Shown one piece after another: positions 24,709-31,677 of a stretch of DNA of 33,979 bases (the first letter of the stretch is position 1; each line of letters opens with the position of its first letter). The stretch is taken from the NCBI RefSeq assembly GCF_011326735.1, contig NZ_JAANCN010000020.1, positions 1 to 33,979 on the forward strand. The letters are read 5' to 3'. The notes beneath the pieces are model-generated. The model was given only the letters and a program-made list of their open reading frames with translations, did not search any database and was not told the DNA's origin. Origin of the DNA: Phycicoccus endophyticus. Lineage in GTDB: Bacteria > Actinomycetota > Actinomycetes > Actinomycetales > Dermatophilaceae. The translations under genes were made by a program, and so were the position numbers.

Positions 24709-26445
24709 TCAGCTCCGGTCGGTGGCCTGTGAGGACTCGAGCTCGGGGCTCGGCTGCGCCCCCTCGATGGCCTCGGTCTCGTGGCCGTGGTGGTGGGCCG
24801 CTGCCAGCTCGGCGGGGGTCACCGGGTTGACGGCGTCGGCGAAGTAGAACCGCGACAGCGCGGCCCGCACCCGCTCCGAGCGGGCGGCCGGCCGGGCCAC
24901 GCCGTGCTCGTCGACCTCCGGCTCGAGCTCGAGCGGCGCGACGGCCTCGTGCTGCACGAGGACCCACTGCTCCTCGGGGAGCTGGGCCTCGTGCCGCTCG
25001 AAGTAGCGCCCGTCGGGCGTGCGGATGATCGTGCCGGACTCCCGGCCGTGCAGGACGGTCTCGCGGTCCCGGCGCTGCAGGGAGAGGCAGATCCGCTTGG
25101 TCACCCAGAAGACGACCGGCGGGGCGACGAAGAGCGCGATCCGGAAGAACCAGGTGATGTCGTTGATCGACATGCCCAGCTTGATGGCCATGATGTCGTT
25201 GCCGGCGGCGAACATGAACACCGTGTAGGCGGTGATCCCCGCCATCCCGATGCCGGTCCGCACCGGGGCGTTGCGCGGGCGCTGGAGCAGGTGGTGCTCG
25301 CGCTCGTCCTTGGTCACCCACCGCTCGAGGAACGGGTAGACCCCGAGCACGGTGTAGACCAGGGGGAGGAGCACGAGGGCGCCGAGGGCGATGTTCAGCG
25401 ACAGCGTGAAGCCCCAGAAGTGGAACTCCAGCCAGCCGGGCAGCAGCCGCAGGGCGCCGTCGGCGAAGCCCATGTACCAGTCCGGCTGTGAGCCGGCGGT
25501 GACCGGCGAGGGGTCGTAGGGTCCGTAGCCCCAGATCGGGTTGATCTGCACCAGCGCCGAGATCAGCGCGATGACGCCGAAGACGATGAAGAAGAACCCG
25601 CCCGCCTTGGCCGCGTAGACCGGCATCACCGGGTAGCCGACGACGTTGTCGTTCGTGCGGCCGGGCCCGGGGAACTGGGTGTGCTTCTGGAGGGCGACGA
25701 GCCCGATGTGCGCGGTGAACAGCCCGATGAGGATGGCCGGGATGAGCAGCACGTGGGCCGAGTACAGCCGCGGGATGATCATGTCGCCGGGGAAGGGGCC
25801 CCCGAAGATGCCGTAGACCAGGTAGGAGCCGATGACCGGTGCGGTCTGGACGAAGCCGGCCATGGCCCGGATGCCGGTGCCGGAGAGCAGGTCGTCCGGC
25901 AGCGAGTACCCGGCGAAGCCCTCGACGATCGCGAGCAGGGCCAAGACCGAGCCGATGACCCAGTTGATCTCCCGCGGCTTGCGGAACGCGCCGGTGAAGA
26001 ACACCCGGAACATGTGCACCACGATGGCGACGGTGAACATCAGGGCCGCCCAGTGGTGGATCTGGCGGATGATCAGCCCGCCCTTGATGTCGAAGGAGAT
26101 GTGCAGCGTCGAGGCGTACGCCTGCGACATCTCCACGCCGCGCAGCGGCACGTACGAGCCGTCGTAGACGGTGTGGCCGGCGCTCGGGACGAACCAGAAG
26201 GTGAGGAAGGAGCCGGTGACCAGGCAGATGATCATCGAGTACATCGCGATCTCGCCGAGCATGAAGGACCAGTGGTCCGGGAAGACCTTCTTCATCAGGT
26301 AGCCGACCGGCTTGGCCGCGCCGGTGCGGTCGTCGACCCAGCCGGCGATGCCGCCGATCCTGCGGGCCGCCCCGCTGGGTGGGGCCTGGTATCCGGGGTC
26401 GCCGGCGCGCAGCGCGTCGGCCGGGCGTGCGGATGAGGTGCTCAT
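24709..26445 (-). CDS. qcrB: Cytochrome bc1 complex cytochrome b subunit
   Basis: QcrB carries hemes bL and bH and the quinol sites of the actinobacterial bc1-aa3 supercomplex. The 578 residues include FPDHWSFMLGEIAMYSMIICLVTG, the IRQIHHWAALMFTVAIVVHMFRVFFTGAFRKP heme-ligand helices in family order (quoted here in pieces: IHHWAALMF, VVHMFRVFF), GYSLPDDLLSGTG, IPRLYSAHVLLIPA and FTAHIGLVALQKH. A PDWYMG segment (family PEW-like Qo region) and about eight helices follow to near residue 440. The C-terminus is long, hydrophilic and His/Glu-rich, as usual in Actinobacteria. The ATG overlaps the qcrA stop (ATGA, 26442-26445). It is the last gene of the ctaE-qcrCAB run. Confidence 0.96.
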   Translation of the reverse strand: MSTSSARPADALRAGDPGYQAPPSGAARRIGGIAGWVDDRTGAAKPVGYLMKKVFPDHWSFMLGEIAMYSMIICLVTGSFLTFWFVPSAGHTVYDGSYVPLRGVEMSQAYASTLHISFDIKGGLIIRQIHHWAALMFTVAIVVHMFRVFFTGAFRKPREINWVIGSVLALLAIVEGFAGYSLPDDLLSGTGIRAMAGFVQTAPVIGSYLVYGIFGGPFPGDMIIPRLYSAHVLLIPAILIGLFTAHIGLVALQKHTQFPGPGRTNDNVVGYPVMPVYAAKAGGFFFIVFGVIALISALVQINPIWGYGPYDPSPVTAGSQPDWYMGFADGALRLLPGWLEFHFWGFTLSLNIALGALVLLPLVYTVLGVYPFLERWVTKDEREHHLLQRPRNAPVRTGIGMAGITAYTVFMFAAGNDIMAIKLGMSINDITWFFRIALFVAPPVVFWVTKRICLSLQRRDRETVLHGRESGTIIRTPDGRYFERHEAQLPEEQWVLVQHEAVAPLELEPEVDEHGVARPAARSERVRAALSRFYFADAVNPVTPAELAAAHHHGHETEAIEGAQPSPELESSQATDRS

Positions 26446-27590
26446 GACGAGTTTCGCTCCCAGAAGCTCGGGCCGACCGCTTCCTCGAACGGCTGGGCGG
26501 AGACGAGGTAGCCCTCGTCGTCGACGGTGATCTTCAGCTGCGGCAGTGGACGCTTGGCCGGGCCGAAGATGACCTTGCAGTCCTGCGTGACGTCGAAGGT
26601 CGACTGGTGGCAGGGGCAGAGCAGGTGGTGGGTCTGCTGCTCGTAGAGCCCGACGGGGCAGCCGACGTGGGTGCAGATCTTCGAGTAGGCGACGATGCCG
26701 TCGTGGCCCCAGTCGAGCTCCTTCTGGGAGCGGATCTGCGCCGGGTCCAGACGCATGAGCAGGACGGCGGCCTTGGCCTTCTCCTCCAGGAGGTCCTCGG
26801 CACCGCCCTCGTGCGTCTCCGGGTCGGGCAGGAGCCCCTCCGGCATGACGTGGAAGACCGAGCCGATGGTGACGTCGGAGGCCTTGATCGGCTGGTTCTC
26901 GGGGTCCTTCATGAGGCGCAGCGGTCGGAAGGTGGGCTCCTCGCCGGGGCCGCTCGGGCCGCCGTTCCACCAGGTGAGCGAGAGGCTCTTGCGGGGCAGC
27001 TCGCCGAGCGAGCCACCGACCTGGAGGGCGAGAGGCAGGGCGAACAGGCCGAGGGCGCCGCCGAGGGTGTACTTGACCAGCGGGCGACGGGAGATCTGCG
27101 AGCGCCCGCCCTCCTCGGTGATCACCCGGACCGCCTCGGCCCGGTCGGCGTCGCTGGCGCGCATCGGGTGGCGCTCCTCGACGACCTCCGCGTCGGGCAT
27201 CAGGGTCTTGGCCCAGTGGACGGCGCCGAGGCCGATGCCGAGCAGGCTGAGCGCGAGGGTGACCCCGAGGCCGACGTTGCTCGCGCTGGTGCGCCCGATG
27301 CCGGGGACGAAGACCGTCTGGTCCACGTCGAGCACGAAGTACAGGACGATGAACAGGACGGTGCCGAGGATGGAGATGCCGAAGAGGGTCGCCACCTGCT
27401 TCTCCGCGCGCCGGGCGGCCGCCTCGTCGAGGTCGGCCATCCGCGGCACGTGGTGCGGCAGCCCGGGGTTGGTGAACCGCTCGGGCAGACCGCCGGTCCC
27501 GACGACGTGACCCTCCTCGAGGCGCACGGCGCCGTGCTCCGGCGCCGGGGTCACCTCGGTACCGGGGGTGTGCGGGTCCTGCTCGTTCAT
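26442..27590 (-). CDS. qcrA: Cytochrome bc1 complex Rieske iron-sulfur subunit
   Basis: This 382-residue Rieske protein has the three N-terminal membrane helices typical of Actinobacteria (about 66-88, 105-128 and 172-192) and a C-terminal [2Fe-2S] domain. The cluster ligands are Cys306/His308 (CTHVGC) and Cys325/His328 (CPCHQS); Cys311 and Cys327 form the structural disulfide. It moves electrons from quinol to cytochrome cc (QcrC). The start ATG lies 48 bases after the qcrC stop. Its stop overlaps qcrB by four bases. Confidence 0.96.
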   Translation of the reverse strand: MNEQDPHTPGTEVTPAPEHGAVRLEEGHVVGTGGLPERFTNPGLPHHVPRMADLDEAAARRAEKQVATLFGISILGTVLFIVLYFVLDVDQTVFVPGIGRTSASNVGLGVTLALSLLGIGLGAVHWAKTLMPDAEVVEERHPMRASDADRAEAVRVITEEGGRSQISRRPLVKYTLGGALGLFALPLALQVGGSLGELPRKSLSLTWWNGGPSGPGEEPTFRPLRLMKDPENQPIKASDVTIGSVFHVMPEGLLPDPETHEGGAEDLLEEKAKAAVLLMRLDPAQIRSQKELDWGHDGIVAYSKICTHVGCPVGLYEQQTHHLLCPCHQSTFDVTQDCKVIFGPAKRPLPQLKITVDDEGYLVSAQPFEEAVGPSFWERNSS

Positions 27591-27638
27591 CGGGCTACCG
27601 ATCTGTCGTCGACGAAGGGGGGGACGGTGGACGAGGGG

Positions 27639-28451
27639 CTAGGCGGCCTTGGCGCCGAGCCAGACGGCGCAGCCGACGAGGATGCCGAGGCCGAAGACCC
27701 AGGCGAAGAGCCCCTCGCTCACCGGGCCGAGCGAGCCCAGGGTCATCCCGCCGGGGTTCTCCTGCTCGTTGATGGTCGTGAGGAACGCGATGATGTCGCG
27801 CTTGCTCTCCGGGGTCATGTTCGCGTCGTTGAACACCGGCATGCTCTGCGGGCCGGTGGCCATCGCCTCGTAGATGTGCTTGCCCGAGACGTCCTTGAGG
27901 GAGGGGGCGTACTTGCCCCGCGTCAGGGCGCCGCCGGAGCCGGCGAAGTTGTGGCACATCGCGCAGTTGACGCGGAAGAGCTCGCCGCCGGTCGCGGGGT
28001 CACCCTGGGTGGGGTCGACGGCCTCCTCGCTCGGCACCTCCGGGCCCGGGGCGAGGGAGGCGATGTAGGCGCCCAGGGCGGCGATCTGCTCGTCGGTGAA
28101 CTTCACGTCGTCGGAGCGGGCGGCCTGCGTGCCGGGCTGGGTCATCGGCATCCGGCCGGTGCCGACCTGGAAGTCGACCGCCGCCGCGCCGACGCCGGCG
28201 AGCGCCGGGCCCGCGATCTGGTCGTCCGTGCCGGTGGAGCGGCCCTCGGCGTTGACGCCGTGGCACGAGGCACAGTTGGCCCGGAAGAGGGCCTTGCCCT
28301 CCTCGACCGACTGCGAGGCCAGCGCCTGGGTGGTGGCCTCGGCGGGCTCGGGGGCGAACGCCGAGTACAGGGCACCGGTGAGGAAGAGCCCCAGCATGAG
28401 GAGGACGGCGATCGCCGCGGGGTGCCGGCGGCGGGCTGCCAGTGCGTTCAC
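27639..28451 (-). CDS. qcrC: Cytochrome bc1 complex diheme cytochrome c subunit
   Basis: QcrC replaces soluble cytochrome c and wires the bc1 complex directly to CtaC. The 270 residues contain an N-terminal membrane/signal helix (about 12-32), two heme c sites CASCH (60-64) and CAMCH (163-167) with later methionine-containing segments (GRMPMTQPG, GPQSMPVF), and a C-terminal membrane anchor (about 247-267). The start is GTG with AGGAAG upstream. It lies 48 bases after ctaE on the same strand. Confidence 0.96.
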   Translation of the reverse strand: MNALAARRRHPAAIAVLLMLGLFLTGALYSAFAPEPAEATTQALASQSVEEGKALFRANCASCHGVNAEGRSTGTDDQIAGPALAGVGAAAVDFQVGTGRMPMTQPGTQAARSDDVKFTDEQIAALGAYIASLAPGPEVPSEEAVDPTQGDPATGGELFRVNCAMCHNFAGSGGALTRGKYAPSLKDVSGKHIYEAMATGPQSMPVFNDANMTPESKRDIIAFLTTINEQENPGGMTLGSLGPVSEGLFAWVFGLGILVGCAVWLGAKAA

Positions 28452-28499
28452 GAGTGCTTCCTGTTCTCTGCTGGGGAGTCGGTCGGCGCGCGGGAGAAC

Positions 28500-29165
28500 T
28501 TACTTCAGGACGTAGATCATGAGGAACAGGGCGATCCACACGACGTCGACGAAGTGCCAGTAGTACGACGTGACGACGGCGCCCGTGGCCTGGGCGTGGC
28601 TGTAGCGCCGAGTGGTGAAGGTCCGGCCGAGGATGAGCAGGAAGGCGATGAGACCCCCGGTGACGTGCAGGCCGTGGAAGCCGGTGGCGAGGTAGAAGAT
28701 CGACCCGTAGGAGTCGGAGGAGAGGGTGACGCCCTCGGTGACGAGCGTGGCGTACTCGAAGACCTGGCCGGCGATGAAGACCGCGCCGAAGACGTACGTC
28801 AGGACGTACCACTCCCGCATGCCCCAGGAGCTGACGCGCAGCAGCCGCACCCCCTCGGGGCGGGCGACGACACCGCGCTCGGCCTGGAGCACCCCGAGCT
28901 GGCACCACACCGAGGAGATCACGAGGATCAGGGTGTTCAGGGTGGCGTAGGGCACGTTGAGCAGCTCGGTGTGGGTGTCCCACAGGTCCGGCCGGTGGCC
29001 CCGCAGCGTGAAGTACATCGCGAAGAGCGCGGCGAAGAACATCAGCTCGCTGGAGAGCCAGACCATGGTCCCGACGGCGACCATGTTCGGTCGCGTCGCG
29101 GGCCCCTGGCCCGGGATGGACGGGACCGGGCCCGCGTGCTTGACCGAAGCTGCAGTAGTCGCCAC
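28500..29165 (-). CDS. ctaE: Cytochrome c oxidase subunit III
   Basis: This 221-residue subunit has five membrane helices. Family marks are [22 protein letters not shown] (quoted in part), [42 protein letters not shown] and the C-terminal [15 protein letters not shown]. An in-frame ATG at 29174 would add three residues, but GTG 29165 is preferred. CATAAT ends seven bases before it, and known actinobacterial CtaE proteins begin near VATT. As first gene of ctaE-qcrC-qcrA-qcrB, its promoter drives the bc1 complex. ctaC, ctaD and ctaF lie 6 kb away and convergent. Confidence 0.95.
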   Translation of the reverse strand: MATTAASVKHAGPVPSIPGQGPATRPNMVAVGTMVWLSSELMFFAALFAMYFTLRGHRPDLWDTHTELLNVPYATLNTLILVISSVWCQLGVLQAERGVVARPEGVRLLRVSSWGMREWYVLTYVFGAVFIAGQVFEYATLVTEGVTLSSDSYGSIFYLATGFHGLHVTGGLIAFLLILGRTFTTRRYSHAQATGAVVTSYYWHFVDVVWIALFLMIYVLK

Positions 29166-29172
29166 GCACGGC

Positions 29173-29200
29173 ATTATGCCGACACCGGAGGGGGTGTGAC
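29173..29200 (-). promoter_or_regulatory. Promoter of ctaE-qcrCAB, leaderless
   Basis: Minus-strand -10 CATAAT (29173-29178) is followed by seven bases and GTG 29165. A 16-base spacer separates it from GTCACA (29195-29200), which matches TTGACA at four of six positions. It is the best two-box promoter in the window. An 11-base palindrome (29170-29180) covers the -10 element. Confidence 0.6.
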
Positions 29201-29290
29201 GAGGCGACCCCCCGAAAGGCTCGACACGATGGCGGACCGGCGCGCTGTTCGCGGCGAGCGGGCCCGTGGGGGGCCGACCGGCTCCCTCGC

Positions 29291-29296
29291 TACGAT
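29291..29296 (+). promoter_or_regulatory. -10 element for receiver-like gene and trpD, leaderless
   Basis: TACGAT is followed by six bases and ATG 29303. Confidence 0.62.
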
Positions 29297-29302
29297 GCCA
29301 CC

Positions 29303-29749
29303 ATGACCGAAGCGCACGCCCCAGCGGGCCCGTCCACGTCGGCCACCGACGGCATCCACCGGGTGCGGGTGCTGCTCTACAGCGACGACATCACCACGCG
29401 GGACGCCGTCCGGGCGGCTGCGGGGCGGCGGCCGGCGCGGGACGTCGAGGTCACCGCGTGGCACGAGTGCGCGACCGCGGAGGCCGTCATCGAGGCGATG
29501 GACGCCGGGGGAGTCGACGTCGCCGTGCTCGACGGCGAGGCGACGCCCGTCGGCGGGCTCGGCCTGTGCCGGCAGCTGAAGAGCGAGATCTTCCGGTGCC
29601 CGCCGGTGCTCGTGCTCACCGGGCGGCCGCAGGACGCGTGGCTGGCCGGCTGGTCGCTCGCCGACGACGCCGTCCCCCACCCGCTCGACCCCATCGCCCT
29701 CGCCGAGGGGCTCGCCCGCCTGGCGCGCGAGCGGGTCGCCGCCGGCTGA
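29303..29749 (+). CDS. Receiver-domain-like protein without output domain
   Basis: This 148-residue single-domain protein resembles a response-regulator receiver. [16 protein letters not shown] carries the acidic pair Asp28/Asp29, [10 protein letters not shown] the possible phosphoacceptor Asp77, and PPVLVLTGR the Thr106 position. The usual Lys-Pro of the last strand is replaced: [10 protein letters not shown] has His126-Pro127. A missing lysine usually means no normal phosphorylation-driven switch, so it may be a pseudo-receiver. No DNA-binding domain or kinase gene is nearby. The ATG is leaderless and trpD starts five bases after the stop, which suggests co-expression. It is divergent from ctaE. 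Confidence 0.72.
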   Translation: MTEAHAPAGPSTSATDGIHRVRVLLYSDDITTRDAVRAAAGRRPARDVEVTAWHECATAEAVIEAMDAGGVDVAVLDGEATPVGGLGLCRQLKSEIFRCPPVLVLTGRPQDAWLAGWSLADDAVPHPLDPIALAEGLARLARERVAAG

Positions 29750-29754
29750 GCGCG

Positions 29755-30825
29755 ATGGCCCCCACGGCGGCCGGCGACCTCACCTGGCCGGACCTGCTCG
29801 CGGCGCTGCTGCGCGGGGAGGACCTCTCCACCGATGCCGCCCGCTGGGCGATGGACCGGGTCATGAGCGGGGAGGCCCAGCCGGTGCAGCTGGCCGGCTT
29901 CCTCGTGGCCCTGCGCGCCAAGGGCGAGACCGTGGCCGAGCTGCGCGGGCTGGCCGACATGATGCTCGAGCACGCCCGCCGCATCCACGTGCCCGGGCCG
30001 AGCGTCGACATCGTCGGGACCGGTGGGGACCGGATGCACTCGGTGAACATCTCGACGATGGCCTCGGTCGTCGTCGCCGCCTCCGGGCTGCGCGTCCTCA
30101 AGCACGGCAACCGGGCGGCCTCCTCCTCCTCGGGGTCGGCCGACGTGCTCGAGGAGCTCGGTGTCGACCTGACGCTGCCGCCGGAGGGGGTGGAGCGGGT
30201 CGCCGAGCGGGTGGGCATCACCTTCTGCTTCGCCGCCGCCTTCCACCCCTCGATGCGGCACGCCGCGGCCGCCCGGTCCGGTCTCGGGGTCGGCACGACC
30301 TTCAACGCCCTCGGTCCGCTGACCAACCCCGGTCAGCCCACCTACGCCGCCGTCGGAGTGGCCGACCCGCGGCTCGCGCCGCTCATGGCCGGCGTCTTCG
30401 CCGGGCGCGGCCGCCCCGCCGCGGTGTTCCGCGGGGACGACGGCCTCGACGAGCTGACGCTCGCGACGACCTCGAGGGTGTGGTGGGTGCGCGACGGCGC
30501 GGTCACCGAGCTGAGCCTGGACCCCACGCAGGTCGGGCTCGCCAACCGCCCGGTGGAGGCGCTGCGGGGCGGGGACGCGGCCTTCAACGCCGAGGTCGCC
30601 CGGCGGGTGTTCGCCGGCGAGGAGGGGCCGGTACGCGACGCCGTCGCCCTCAACGCCGGGATGGCCCTGGCCGTGGCCGCGGGCCTGTCCGGGCCGCCGT
30701 CGGAGGAGTCGCTGGCCGCGGCGGTGGCCGCCGGGCTGCGCACCGCGCAGGAGACGCTGGACTCCGGCGCGGCGGCGACGCTCCTGGAGCGCTGGGTCGC
30801 GACGACCCGCGAGCTCGCCCGCTGA
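29755..30825 (+). CDS. trpD: Anthranilate phosphoribosyltransferase
   Basis: TrpD joins anthranilate to PRPP in tryptophan synthesis. The 356 residues have the N-terminal helical domain ([22 protein letters not shown]) and the PRPP-binding [16 protein letters not shown] (Gly88-Asp92). The [20 protein letters not shown] loop starts near residue 116, followed by [30 protein letters not shown] in family order ([18 protein letters not shown]) and the metal pair region DDGLDELTL. The ATG is five bases after the receiver-like gene and lacks a clear ribosome-binding site, so translation is probably coupled. Other trp genes are absent here, as in mycobacteria, where trpD also lies beside ctaE. It converges on the Lrp/AsnC-like gene. 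Confidence 0.95.
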   Translation: MAPTAAGDLTWPDLLAALLRGEDLSTDAARWAMDRVMSGEAQPVQLAGFLVALRAKGETVAELRGLADMMLEHARRIHVPGPSVDIVGTGGDRMHSVNISTMASVVVAASGLRVLKHGNRAASSSSGSADVLEELGVDLTLPPEGVERVAERVGITFCFAAAFHPSMRHAAAARSGLGVGTTFNALGPLTNPGQPTYAAVGVADPRLAPLMAGVFAGRGRPAAVFRGDDGLDELTLATTSRVWWVRDGAVTELSLDPTQVGLANRPVEALRGGDAAFNAEVARRVFAGEEGPVRDAVALNAGMALAVAAGLSGPPSEESLAAAVAAGLRTAQETLDSGAAATLLERWVATTRELAR

Positions 30826-30842
30826 CCCGAGGTCCCGTGCCC

Positions 30843-31124
30843 TCAGTCCTCGAGGCCGAGGCTGAAGGCGGCATCGAGGTCGTGGCTGGAGTAGGTGCGG
30901 AAGGCGATGTGGGTGTTGGTGCCGGTGACGCCCTCGACCTTGTTGAGCCGGTCGGCGATGACGTCGGCGAGCGACTCGTGGCGGCGGACCCGGACCATCG
31001 CGACGAGGTCGGCGTCGCCGGCGACGGAGTAGACCTCGGTGACGCCGTCGAGGTCGGCGATCTCCTGGGCGACCTCCGGGATGCGGTCGACGTCGGCGCT
31101 GATGAGGACGATGGCGGTGATCAC
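30843..31124 (-). CDS. Stand-alone Lrp/AsnC ligand-binding domain protein
   Basis: This 93-residue protein consists only of the RAM/AsnC ligand-binding fold: VITAIVLISADVDRIPEVAQEIADL, GVTEVYSVAGDADLVAMVRV and a C-terminal GTNTHIAFRTYSS strand. No helix-turn-helix domain precedes it. Such proteins form oligomers that bind amino acids and may modulate full-length Lrp regulators. GTG 31124 is leaderless (TAGGCT six bases upstream). The proximity to trpD (17 bases between convergent stops) invites a link to amino-acid sensing, but this is inference. Confidence 0.88.
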   Translation of the reverse strand: MITAIVLISADVDRIPEVAQEIADLDGVTEVYSVAGDADLVAMVRVRRHESLADVIADRLNKVEGVTGTNTHIAFRTYSSHDLDAAFSLGLED

Positions 31125-31130
31125 GCCGTC

Positions 31131-31136
31131 AGCCTA
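31131..31136 (-). promoter_or_regulatory. -10 element for Lrp/AsnC-like gene, leaderless
   Basis: Minus-strand TAGGCT is followed by six bases and GTG 31124, inside the 44-base gap after the VOC gene. Confidence 0.58.
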
Positions 31137-31168
31137 GCCACCGGCGCGGCGCGGGCGCCCGGGTGGAG

Positions 31169-31570
31169 TCAGCCGCGCACGAGGCAGAACGGGTGCCCGG
31201 CGGGGTCGAGGTAGACCCGGAAGCTGCCACTCTCGGAGGGCTGGTGGTTGTGCACGCTCGCCCCGGCCGCGAGCACGGCCGGCTCGGCGTCCTCGATCGA
31301 GGGCACGCTGAGGTCGAGGTGGAACTGCTGGGGGTGCTCACCCCCGGGCCACGTCGGCGCGACCCAGTCCTCGATCCGCTGGAAGGACAGGCTCACGCGG
31401 CCGTCCCGGTTCTCCGGCGAGACCCCACCCCCGGGTGGGACGAGGTCGACCCACCCGGGGTCCTCGCCCTCGGCGACCTCCCAGCCGAGGACCTCCCCGT
31501 AGAACCTGGCGAGGGCGAGCGGGTCGGGGCAGTCGAGGACGACGAGGTCGAGCACGGGCTTGGTGGTCAT
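31169..31570 (-). CDS. VOC (glyoxalase/bleomycin-resistance fold) family protein
   Basis: This 133-residue protein has two beta-alpha-beta-beta-beta modules of the vicinal oxygen chelate fold: VLDLVVLDCPDPLALARFYGEVLGWEV at the start, then SLSFQRIEDW, HLDLSVPSIEDAEPAVLAAGA and a C-terminal FRVYLDPAGHPFCLV. It probably dimerises and may bind a metal or small hydrophobic ligand; the reaction cannot be read. ATG 31570 is leaderless by TACGGT six bases upstream. A 15-base palindrome (31594-31608) sits at the expected -35 position and could be an operator. Confidence 0.88.
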   Translation of the reverse strand: MTTKPVLDLVVLDCPDPLALARFYGEVLGWEVAEGEDPGWVDLVPPGGGVSPENRDGRVSLSFQRIEDWVAPTWPGGEHPQQFHLDLSVPSIEDAEPAVLAAGASVHNHQPSESGSFRVYLDPAGHPFCLVRG

Positions 31571-31576
31571 GAGCCC

Positions 31577-31582
31577 ACCGTA
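31577..31582 (-). promoter_or_regulatory. -10 element for VOC gene, leaderless
   Basis: Minus-strand TACGGT is followed by six bases and ATG 31570. Confidence 0.6.
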
Positions 31583-31593
31583 GGAGAGGTTGC

Positions 31594-31608
31594 GGACGGA
31601 TTCCGTCC
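31594..31608 (-). promoter_or_regulatory. Candidate operator over the VOC -35 region
   Basis: GGACGGA and TCCGTCC are exact inverted halves around one central base, lying 11-26 bases upstream of the VOC -10 element. Symmetry and position suit a dimeric repressor, but the regulator is unknown. Confidence 0.4.
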
Positions 31609-31620
31609 GTCCGCCGCGGT

Positions 31621-31670
31621 CGCCTCGAGTGCGCACGTGGTCGCCGGGCAGCCGCGTGCGCACTCGCCGC
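31621..31670. repeat. Second copy of the GC-rich palindromic repeat
   Basis: The left half (31621-31645) matches the left arm of the palindrome at 13183-13207 in 22 of 25 positions, sharing CGCCTCGAGTGCGCA and GGTCGCC. The right half has drifted, leaving a 12-bp exact stem (31626-31637 with 31655-31666) that extends with a GU pair and two more pairs. It lies just after the exonuclease/GIY-YIG gene (minus strand) and may act as its terminator. Confidence 0.65.
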
Positions 31671-31677
31671 GGGTGGG

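Noticed and set aside
26607-29306. An 899-codon plus-strand frame across the bc1 operon, and a similar minus frame 20167-22533 across ctaD
   Set aside because: Both are shadows of membrane-protein genes with clear cofactor ligands on the other strand.
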